The notes under the pieces are model-generated. The model saw only the letters and a list, made by a program, of their open reading frames with translations, ran no database searches and was not told the DNA's origin. Both the position numbers and the translations under genes were made by a program. From Clostridiales bacterium (GTDB lineage: Bacteria > Bacillota_A > Clostridia > Saccharofermentanales > Saccharofermentanaceae), in NCBI GenBank assembly GCA_017537905.1, contig JAFYJX010000048.1, positions 1 to 15,358 on the forward strand: a stretch of 15,358 nucleotides of DNA. Direction: 5' to 3'. Positions 1-5,522 of this stretch are shown here, piece by piece; the first letter of the stretch is position 1, and each line of letters begins with the position of its first letter.

Positions 1-61
1 GGGGTAAGGCACGGGTCTTTGACTCCCGCATTCGTAGGTTCAAATCCTGCCACCCCAGCCA
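1..61 (+). tRNA. tRNA-Gln (anticodon TTG), 5' end outside window
   Basis: The anticodon loop CTTTGAC puts TTG at positions 34-36, which decodes CAA glutamine. The T arm (GTAGG / TTCAAAT / CCTGC) and the 3' acceptor strand CACCCCA, discriminator G and encoded CCA (59-61) are intact. Roughly the first 14 bases, including the 5' acceptor strand, lie before the window. The anticodon stem CGGGT/TCCCG has a T-T pair next to the loop, otherwise it is well paired. It sits three bases before tRNA-Lys, so the two are probably one transcript. Confidence 0.93.
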
Positions 62-64
62 AAT

Positions 65-140
65 GGTTCACTAGCTCAGCCGGTAGAGCACTTGACTTTT
101 AATCAAGGGGTCTGGAGTTCGAACCTCCAGTGAGCCACCA
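65..140 (+). tRNA. tRNA-Lys (anticodon TTT)
   Basis: A complete 76-base cloverleaf. Acceptor arms GGTTCAC and GTGAGCC pair over seven positions with one G-T, the D arm is GCTC/GAGC, and the anticodon stem CTTGA/TCAAG encloses CTTTTAA with TTT at 34-36. The T arm contains GTTCGAA, and CCA is encoded at 138-140. It is the last gene of the tRNA transcript and is followed 15 bases later by a terminator. Confidence 0.97.
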
Positions 141-155
141 ACTTGTAAATAACAG

Positions 156-186
156 CCTCCGAGCTTTATAGCGGCGGAGGTTTTTT
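156..186 (+). terminator. Intrinsic terminator of the tRNA transcript
   Basis: CCTCCG (156-161) pairs with CGGAGG (175-180) and is followed at once by six T residues (181-186). The position, 15 bases after tRNA-Lys, fits the end of the tRNA unit. Confidence 0.85.
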
Positions 187-213
187 ATTGAACGGACTAA
201 GCCCGTCTTTTCG

Positions 214-335
214 ATTTTTGCAGGAATTTGCTCGAAAGTATCGATTTTCGGGCAGTTTATATTACAATTTTGTGGCATTTATAGGCATCTGCCCGAATTT
301 TGCTTTATTTTGCAGGAAATCACAGGGGCAAAAAT
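214..335 (+). repeat. Nested inverted repeats plus an 11-bp direct repeat in the spacer before the NlpC/P60 gene
   Basis: The spacer from 187 to 387 has no gene. In it, ATTTTTGC (214-221) is the inverse of GCAAAAAT (328-335), and inside that TTCGGGCAG (247-255) is the inverse of CTGCCCGAA (289-297). TTTTGCAGGAA also occurs twice in direct orientation (216-226 and 308-318). The inner arms are 42 bp apart centre to centre. If this stretch is transcribed it could fold as a long leader stem. If the promoter is the extended -10 at 335-343, the repeats lie upstream of the start and would be DNA-level regulator sites. I recognise no known riboswitch. Confidence 0.5.
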
Positions 336-343
336 GGTAAAAT
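335..343 (+). promoter_or_regulatory. Extended -10 promoter for the NlpC/P60 gene
   Basis: TGGTAAAAT fits the TGnTAnnnT extended -10 pattern, and no good -35 lies 16-18 bp upstream. Transcription would begin near 350, leaving about 38 bases before the TTG start with the ribosome site inside. The same 11-mer AATGGTAAAAT recurs before loaP (4974-4984). Confidence 0.45.
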
Positions 344-387
344 CGCAGTACAAAGCGAAATAGGCTGGGAGAAGGAGAAACAAAAAG

Positions 388-1728
388 TTGAATTACAGAG
401 TGATCAACATAGTATCAGCTGTAATGGCAGCAAGTTTTGCCATTGGTTCGATCTGCATTTATGAATGCGGCTCCAAGGATCGTATCGGTCTTCAGAGTCC
501 TTCGCTCCTGGCACCCGGTTCCGTTGACTTCTATCAGCGTCAGCTGATGGATGATGCTGAGATTTCTGAGACCGGTGTTGTTTCGATTAGCCTTGGTAAT
601 CCTAATGTTTCTATCAATGATTATACTTTCAAGGCTGTTACTTCTTTTTCTGATGTTACTGTAGATTACAATAACGATCCTGAAGATCCGGTTACATATG
701 ACGGCGGTACATACTGGCTTAAGAATAATGTATCTCTCGTACCCGTTAAGAATACTGTTGCTTCTGCTGATGCTGTTACAGAGGTCAAGGCTGATTCAAA
801 TAAGGATACAAAGACCACAACAGATAAAGAGGTCAAGCTTAAGATCGGTGATACGGTCGTAAGGATCTCTCATAACAAGGAATGGTCTCTTGTAAAGCTT
901 TCTGACGGCACACAGGGTTATATCAAGAATTCCGATCTGTCTGATACGGTAATCACACCTGTTCCTACGAACACACCGTCACCGAAGCCTACTAATACTC
1001 CCAAGCCGAAGAAAAAGAAGAATACTCCTACTCCGAAGCCTAAGAAGACTAATACATCCACATCAAATTCGACTACAACCAAAAATGGCGTAAAGGAAAC
1101 AAAGGTCAGCAAGACTGTTTACGCTACAACTTCACTTAATACCAGATCAGGTCCGGGTATCTCTTACTCGTTGCTCTCGACCATTAAGGAAGGAACGAAG
1201 ATATCTGTTGTTGCAGAGACTGATAACGGCTGGTATAAGTCAAGCTCCGGATACTATGTAAAAGCAAGCTATACAACAACCAAGGCACCGAGTTCCGGTT
1301 CAGGCACTAAGGCAACCGCTACACCTAAGCCTTCCGGCGGATCTTCAACCAAAGTCGGTGATAAGTCCGGAGATTTCGCTAAGTACGTAAAGAGCTTTAT
1401 CGGCTGCAAGTACGTAGCAGGCGGCTCGTCTCCTACAAAGGGCTTCGACTGTTCCGGTTTCGTTATGTACTGCTTCAAGAATTACTACAAGATCTCGCTC
1501 CCTCATGGTGCTACGATGCAGTCCAAGAAGGGTAAGGAAGTCTCGAAAGATGACATCCAGTGCGGTGACATCATCTGCTTCGACCGTAACGGCGACGGAA
1601 CGATGGAACACTCAGCAATCTACATCGGAAATGATACTTATGTACACGCCAAGGGTGCAAAGTACGGAGTTGTTTCAGACAAGTTCTCTTCCGCAAAGAA
1701 CGTCGCACACATCAGACGAGTCCTGTAA
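388..1728 (+). CDS. SH3-domain NlpC/P60 cell-wall hydrolase (putative gamma-D-glutamyl-diamino acid endopeptidase)
   Basis: A 446-residue exported protein predicted to cut stem peptides of peptidoglycan outside the membrane. Residues 5-25 are hydrophobic (signal peptide or N-terminal anchor). Two bacterial SH3-like segments follow, a weak one at about 148-188 and a clear one at about 243-296 with the LNTRSGPG motif. A Pro/Thr/Lys linker (191-222) separates them. The NlpC/P60 domain fills about 328-446, with catalytic Cys355 in FDCSGF, His408 in EHSAIYIG and a third polar residue, probably His420. The TTG start at 388 is preceded by AGGAG (373-377) at 10 bases and no better ATG precedes the signal sequence. 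It is a single-gene unit between two terminators. The catalytic motifs make the family assignment firm; substrate specificity is inferred. Residues 30-145 match nothing I recognise. Confidence 0.92.
   Translation: MNYRVINIVSAVMAASFAIGSICIYECGSKDRIGLQSPSLLAPGSVDFYQRQLMDDAEISETGVVSISLGNPNVSINDYTFKAVTSFSDVTVDYNNDPEDPVTYDGGTYWLKNNVSLVPVKNTVASADAVTEVKADSNKDTKTTTDKEVKLKIGDTVVRISHNKEWSLVKLSDGTQGYIKNSDLSDTVITPVPTNTPSPKPTNTPKPKKKKNTPTPKPKKTNTSTSNSTTTKNGVKETKVSKTVYATTSLNTRSGPGISYSLLSTIKEGTKISVVAETDNGWYKSSSGYYVKASYTTTKAPSSGSGTKATATPKPSGGSSTKVGDKSGDFAKYVKSFIGCKYVAGGSSPTKGFDCSGFVMYCFKNYYKISLPHGATMQSKKGKEVSKDDIQCGDIICFDRNGDGTMEHSAIYIGNDTYVHAKGAKYGVVSDKFSSAKNVAHIRRVL
958..1053 (+). repeat. Low-complexity coding repeat (Pro/Thr/Lys linker)
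   Basis: Imperfect repetition of codons for T-P-x-P-K and N-T-P units encodes residues 191-222 of the hydrolase. It is a flexible, strongly basic linker between the two SH3 segments, of the kind that spans or binds the cell wall. Such tracts often vary in length between strains. Confidence 0.6.
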
Positions 1729-1747
1729 GAAATCAACAAGAAATAAC

Positions 1748-1776
1748 AAAGCGCTGATCTTAACGGTCAGCGCTTT
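1748..1776 (+). terminator. Intrinsic terminator of the NlpC/P60 gene
   Basis: A 10-bp perfect stem, AAAGCGCTGA (1748-1757) with TCAGCGCTTT (1767-1776), encloses a 9-base loop and ends in a T run (1774-1778). It lies 20 bases after the stop codon. The opposite strand also carries a T-rich tail, so it could serve the convergent dipeptidase gene that ends at 1799. Confidence 0.9.
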
Positions 1777-1798
1777 TTGTTTGGTTTAATATGTGTTT

Positions 1799-3118
1799 TT
1801 ACTGTTCGGATAATGCCATGATAGCTTCGGTCATGACTTTAATGTCTGTCTCGAAATCTTTGAGCGCCATGCATTCGTTTGTCTGGTGGCACTGGTCTTC
1901 CTGCCATGGTGTCTGGATGCCGAATGCAATGGTATTGGGCATATGACGGGCATAAGTTCCGCCGCCGATCGCGATAGGTTCGGTGTATGCTGCGAGGTAT
2001 TCGGGAAGGTATCCGCTGTAAGATGGCATATTCTCTTTCCAGATGTCAGTGAGCACTGAGATCTCGGGGAGATCCTTTGATTTATAAAGAGGCGCCATTT
2101 GGTTTGTTATCTCTGCGAAAAGCCCGTAATCAGCTGCTTTCATGGCGATATAGGAAGTGATCGAATCCATGCTGTAGCTTACAGGACACCTGATGTCGAT
2201 GACCAGTGATTCGCCGTCTTCGCCGCACTTCAGGATAGAAGGATTTGCGGTAACTATTCCTGATTCGTCTTTGATGTCGCAGCCGGTATATTCAGTTGCT
2301 TTCTTGCCTACGAGTTCTTTGGAGATGAAGCTTAAGACAGGTGAAGATGAATAGTCGACGTTCTCGCTGTCTAAGAGCTTGATCATCTCAAAGATCGCGT
2401 TGATGCCGAGATCCGGCTTTGATGCGTGGGCTGTCTTACCCTTTGCCTGATATTCCTTGCCGCCGATAACACATGAACTCTGCGCAGGAACCATGTTTGC
2501 GGCAGTACCGGCAGTAGCCTTGACGGCAGAAGGAGCGTCGCTTGATATCTTGATATTCATTATGCCTTTTTCTGCATAGATGACAGGGAATTCGGCATCC
2601 GGAGTGATCGAGAATGAAGGGATCTCGCCCTTTGCCGCATAGGTCTCTACGCAGGAACATGTTCTTTCTTCGTCCGTGCCGAGGATGAGGCGGATCCTCT
2701 TTTTAAATTCATAGCCGCTTGCCATAAGTCTCTTCATTGCGAAATAGCTTGCAGCAGCAGGACCTTTATCGTCAACGATTCCTCTGCCGTATAAGATGCC
2801 GTCCTTAAGCGTAAGTTCAAAAGGGTCTGTATCCCAGCCGTCACCTGACGGAACAACATCTAAGTGGCAGACGATGCCGATAAGTTCGGCATTCTCGGGA
2901 CCTGTTTCGCACCAGCCGACACGGTTCTCGATCGTTCCGACACGCATGCCGGAACTAAGTGCATCGTCCAAAAAGAACTTCAATGCAGAAAATGGTTTTG
3001 AGCCGTAGGGAAGAGTTCCGTAAGTGCCGTCGACTACAGGCGAAGAGCCCGTACTGTCTATAGAAATAAGCTTTTTGAGAAAACTGAATTCAGCTTCAGA
3101 TAATGAGGAATTGTCCAT
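1799..3118 (-). CDS. pepV: M20-family metallo-dipeptidase, PepV/Sapep type
   Basis: A 439-residue cytoplasmic dipeptidase using a two-metal centre to hydrolyse dipeptides, probably in peptide nutrition. Visible motifs are His85-x-Asp87 (HLD), GRGIVDDKGP with bridging Asp116, the Glu150-Glu151 pair in TDEERT, Asp174 in TPDAEFP, GGGTYAR (about 385-391), HMPNTIAFG with His392, and the C-terminal HQTNE with His411, expected to bind metal. The order and the GGGTYAR signature fit PepV-like enzymes rather than DapE or aminoacylases; the length is a little under the roughly 470 of PepV. The ATG is preceded by GGAGG (3125-3129 on this strand) at six bases. It is transcribed away from the polysaccharide locus and ends against the hydrolase terminator, so it looks like a monocistronic housekeeping gene. 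The exact substrate is inferred. Confidence 0.92.
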   Translation of the reverse strand: MDNSSLSEAEFSFLKKLISIDSTGSSPVVDGTYGTLPYGSKPFSALKFFLDDALSSGMRVGTIENRVGWCETGPENAELIGIVCHLDVVPSGDGWDTDPFELTLKDGILYGRGIVDDKGPAAASYFAMKRLMASGYEFKKRIRLILGTDEERTCSCVETYAAKGEIPSFSITPDAEFPVIYAEKGIMNIKISSDAPSAVKATAGTAANMVPAQSSCVIGGKEYQAKGKTAHASKPDLGINAIFEMIKLLDSENVDYSSSPVLSFISKELVGKKATEYTGCDIKDESGIVTANPSILKCGEDGESLVIDIRCPVSYSMDSITSYIAMKAADYGLFAEITNQMAPLYKSKDLPEISVLTDIWKENMPSYSGYLPEYLAAYTEPIAIGGGTYARHMPNTIAFGIQTPWQEDQCHQTNECMALKDFETDIKVMTEAIMALSEQ

Positions 3119-3146
3119 TTAACGCCTCCGTTTCTTTCTATTTTGA

Positions 3147-3155
3147 ATCATAACA
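3147..3155 (-). promoter_or_regulatory. Extended -10 promoter of the dipeptidase gene
   Basis: On the minus strand TGTTATGAT is an extended -10 (TG, one base, TATGAT). The predicted start near 3140 leaves a leader of about 20 bases that holds the GGAGG ribosome site. No convincing -35 is present, as allowed for extended -10 promoters. Confidence 0.55.
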
Positions 3156-3250
3156 CAACTGTGAAAATCTGAAGCGGAGTGCATATGTAATTTGGCAATT
3201 TGCCGATAGGTTGTCTGATGAACGCTGTCAGTATAGGCTAGGTTGCGCGT

Positions 3251-3279
3251 TTGTCGATGAAACCCGTTAAGTTTATAAT
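3251..3279 (+). promoter_or_regulatory. Sigma-A type promoter of the co-polymerase gene
   Basis: TTGTCG (3251-3256) and a consensus TATAAT (3274-3279) are separated by exactly 17 bp. The start is expected near 3286, giving a leader of about 22 bases with AAGGAG in it. A TTG in frame with the gene coincides with the -35 box, which argues against using it as the start codon. Confidence 0.75.
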
Positions 3280-3307
3280 TTATATATTATTTTTGAAGGA
3301 GATAATA

Positions 3308-4837
3308 ATGGATTCGAAAAAAACAGAGCAGGCGGATCTTAACACTAATGGCAATAATGTCGTTCTGATGTTGGATTCCAATGACAATGATTCCGTGCTC
3401 AGTCTTAAGGATCTGCTTTATGCAGTCTTGAGAAATCTTGGAATAGTTCTTATTGTTGCGGTTATATTGGGTGGCGTGCTTTTCGCATATAAGATCACCA
3501 GAAAGAACAATTCTTTCAATGTTCTTGATACATCTGTCAAAAGCGAAGGAGAGACTGATGTCCAGTATCAGCTCCGTGTACAGAAGGTAGACAGGGCAAG
3601 GGACATCGCTAATGCGATCACCAAGGTTAATTCACAGATCGATCATCAGAGACGTTATCTATCTGATTCCGTATATATGCAGATCGATGCTGAGAATGTT
3701 TATGAGACTAAGAGCCAGTTCGTAATAACGCTTAAGGATAATTCTACTAACGGCGTGGACCGCGCACTCGTAAATGCTTATCAGAATGCTGTCCAGGGCG
3801 GATCTTATCTTGATGAATATGCTGCAAAGAACGGCTTAAAGGCTGATTACATCAAGGAAGTCATTTACTTTGACAGCCAGGTTTCAGATTCTGCGATCCT
3901 TTCTGCAGATAACGGCGTCGGCAAGGTTGCTTCTTTTAACGTAAGGGCAGTAGGACCTTCCAAGGAATTTACAGATGAAGTTGTTGCTCTTGTAACTGAA
4001 AAGATCCTCGCTGAGCATGACAAGCTCAAAGGTACTGTGGCAAACCATACGCTGACTCAGGTTACTATCGTTGAGAACGTAAAGGTTGATGCCCAGATCA
4101 GAGATAATCAGGCTAACCAGACTTCCAGGATCGAGACTTTGCAGAAGCAGATCGTTAACTATAACGATTCATTGGACCAGATAGCAAAAGATCTCGGCGT
4201 ATCAGGCAAGGAAGCTATCCTTAAGTATTTTGCAGCTGAAAATGAAGCAGCGGGTTCAGGCGTATCTCTTAGTGATTCCGAGACAAACGTAAGCTTCTGG
4301 GGAACAGTAAAGCCCGGCATCAAGTACGGCGCAGTTGGCTTTGTTGCAGGCTTCTTTGTTGTTGCGGTAATTCTTGTTCTCGTATATGTTTTCAGAAAGA
4401 AGATATCTACCCAGGCACAGTTCTTCGGCAAGTTTAAGGGCATTAAGAAGATCGGTGTAATGAAGCCTGTGGGCAACAGATGCAAGTATACCGAATATAT
4501 CGATATCAAGTCTGAAGATGATTCCAGGATGAGCCTCGAAAATAACATCAAGCTCATATCCAACAACTACAGCAACATCGTAAAGGGTATGGATAAGATC
4601 CTGATAACAGGTACGGGCGATAAGAAAGCTATGGATGAAGCAGTTAAGAAGCTCGGCCTTAAGGGCGATTACAAGCCTGATCTGTTCAGTGATCCTGATA
4701 TCCTTAAGCTTATTCCCGATTACGACGGCGTAGTTCTTGTAGAGCAGCGAAATGTATCCTTGTACAAGAACGTTTCCAATGAGATCGCTCTCATAAACGA
4801 TGCTGGTACGAAGATCGTCGGTGCCATCATAATCTGA
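3308..4837 (+). CDS. Wzz-type polysaccharide co-polymerase with a kinase-like C-terminal domain lacking Walker A
   Basis: A 509-residue inner-membrane protein predicted to set chain length in polymerisation or export of the polysaccharide. Membrane spans lie at about 44-62 and 338-362, bracketing an extracytoplasmic helical region with coiled-coil character (about 265-300), the standard Wzz/CapA-like layout. The tail after the second span (about 365-509) resembles the BY-kinase fold: a beta strand ILITGTG where Walker A would sit, then DYDGVVLVEQ and a final TKIVGAIII strand. The GKS/T nucleotide loop is absent (TGTGDKKAMD instead) and no C-terminal tyrosine cluster is seen, so it should not phosphorylate. 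ATG 3308 is chosen because AAGGAG lies six bases upstream. An upstream in-frame TTG at 3251 lies in the promoter and has no ribosome site. The gene has its own promoter and terminator, just ahead of loaP. Confidence 0.82.
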   Translation: MDSKKTEQADLNTNGNNVVLMLDSNDNDSVLSLKDLLYAVLRNLGIVLIVAVILGGVLFAYKITRKNNSFNVLDTSVKSEGETDVQYQLRVQKVDRARDIANAITKVNSQIDHQRRYLSDSVYMQIDAENVYETKSQFVITLKDNSTNGVDRALVNAYQNAVQGGSYLDEYAAKNGLKADYIKEVIYFDSQVSDSAILSADNGVGKVASFNVRAVGPSKEFTDEVVALVTEKILAEHDKLKGTVANHTLTQVTIVENVKVDAQIRDNQANQTSRIETLQKQIVNYNDSLDQIAKDLGVSGKEAILKYFAAENEAAGSGVSLSDSETNVSFWGTVKPGIKYGAVGFVAGFFVVAVILVLVYVFRKKISTQAQFFGKFKGIKKIGVMKPVGNRCKYTEYIDIKSEDDSRMSLENNIKLISNNYSNIVKGMDKILITGTGDKKAMDEAVKKLGLKGDYKPDLFSDPDILKLIPDYDGVVLVEQRNVSLYKNVSNEIALINDAGTKIVGAIII

Positions 4838-4867
4838 TACGAAAAATCATTGATTTTTAAGAAATGG

Positions 4868-4906
4868 TCCTCTGTGAAGCTTTTCACGGAGGATTCTTTC
4901 ATTTTT
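4868..4906 (+). terminator. Intrinsic terminator between the co-polymerase gene and loaP
   Basis: TCCTCTGTGAA (4868-4878) pairs over 11 positions, with one G-T, with TTCACGGAGGA (4883-4893) around a GCTT loop. A T-rich tail follows (4894-4906). It separates the co-polymerase transcript from the loaP operon. Confidence 0.85.
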
Positions 4907-4927
4907 CTTACACAGTTTCACCAAAAC

Positions 4928-4944
4928 TGACGCAAGTTGCGTCA
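4928..4944. promoter_or_regulatory. Perfect 17-bp palindrome, candidate operator upstream of loaP
   Basis: TGACGCAAGTTGCGTCA has 8-base arms around a central G. It sits 11 bp before the TATAAT at 4956, at and just upstream of where the -35 of that promoter would be, and 46 bp before the loaP ATG. The size and symmetry suit a dimeric DNA-binding regulator. As RNA it could form only a short stem with a 3-base loop. The binding protein is unknown. Confidence 0.55.
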
Positions 4945-4955
4945 TTTATATTATT

Positions 4956-4984
4956 TATAATACTTTTGGCTTTAATGGTAAAAT
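4956..4984 (+). promoter_or_regulatory. Candidate promoter region of the loaP operon (two alternative -10 elements)
   Basis: A consensus TATAAT lies at 4956-4961 and an extended -10 TGGTAAAAT at 4976-4984. The first would start RNA near 4968 and leave a leader of about 23 bases. The second would start at or next to the loaP ATG. Neither has a clear -35 at 16-18 bp. No gene lies between 4838 and 4990; the stretch holds the terminator, the palindrome and these elements. Confidence 0.5.
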
Positions 4985-4990
4985 ATCGAC

Positions 4991-5497
4991 ATGTGGTACG
5001 TAGTTCAAGTGCGCACTGGCGACGAGCGCAAGTTGGCTGAAAGATTGAAGCTCGAAGTCAAAGAAGATGGTGAAGAGATCTTCGTTCCTTTGTTTGAACG
5101 GAGAAAAAGTATCAGGGGCGAATGGACTAAGGTTACAACGCCGCTTTTCCCGGGATACATTTTCTTCCAGACAAATGACGTAGAGAGTTTTTATCTGCGT
5201 TTAAAAAAGATAAACGCATTTACGAAGATCTTGGGAACCGGCTACGGATATAGTTCGATATCACCCGATGAAGAGAAGTTTTTAAGAATACTTATCGGTG
5301 ACGATTACATAGCGCAGGAGTCTATTGGCGTTATCGAAGGGGACAAGATCATTATCAAGCATGGTCCTTTGCGCGGACTTGAGGGAAGCATCCTTAAGGT
5401 CAACCGTCACAAGAGGATCGCGATAATCAGGGCTGATTTTATGGGCGGCCCGAGAGAGATCAAAGTGGGACTTGAGATCATTGACAAGATCCCGTAA
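4991..5497 (+). CDS. loaP: LoaP-type specialised NusG paralog (transcription antiterminator)
   Basis: A 168-residue transcription elongation factor that would bind RNA polymerase and make it resistant to pausing and termination along the polysaccharide operon. The N-terminal NGN domain covers about 1-105, starting MWYVVQVRTG and including PLFPGYIFFQ (51-60). The KOW domain is at about 114-145, with EGDKIIIKHGPLRGLEG. The short form, the WYVVQVRTG opening and the place at the head of a glycan operon fit LoaP rather than housekeeping NusG, which normally sits beside secE and rplK. The ATG is fixed by this conserved N-terminus, yet no Shine-Dalgarno sequence precedes it, so translation may be weak or from a nearly leaderless mRNA. 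It lies 25 bases before the sugar transferase gene. Known LoaP proteins recognise an RNA hairpin in the leader of their target operon; I do not see an obvious one here. Confidence 0.88.
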   Translation: MWYVVQVRTGDERKLAERLKLEVKEDGEEIFVPLFERRKSIRGEWTKVTTPLFPGYIFFQTNDVESFYLRLKKINAFTKILGTGYGYSSISPDEEKFLRILIGDDYIAQESIGVIEGDKIIIKHGPLRGLEGSILKVNRHKRIAIIRADFMGGPREIKVGLEIIDKIP

Positions 5498-5522
5498 GAG
5501 AATAGAAAAAAGAGGGTTTTAA

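Noticed and set aside
191..212. A second small terminator hairpin (ACGG/CCGT followed by TCTTTT)
   Set aside because: The stem is only four base pairs. The strong terminator at 156-186 already ends the tRNA unit.
187..387. A ydaO/c-di-AMP riboswitch before the NlpC/P60 gene
   Set aside because: It was expected from the gene type, but the conserved core sequences are not present in the spacer.
3251..3307. A 19-residue N-terminal extension of the co-polymerase from a TTG at 3251
   Set aside because: The TTG coincides with the -35 box of a consensus promoter, has no ribosome site, and the predicted transcript starts downstream of it. ATG 3308 has AAGGAG at six bases.
4159..4566. Open frame of 135 codons on the minus strand inside the co-polymerase gene
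   Set aside because: It is antisense to a well-supported reading frame, with no recognisable motif and no neighbour that would make an operon with it.
4902..4990. An ops/JUMPstart element as used by RfaH
   Set aside because: No GGCGGTAGC-like sequence is present in the upstream region, and the NusG paralog is of LoaP rather than RfaH type.
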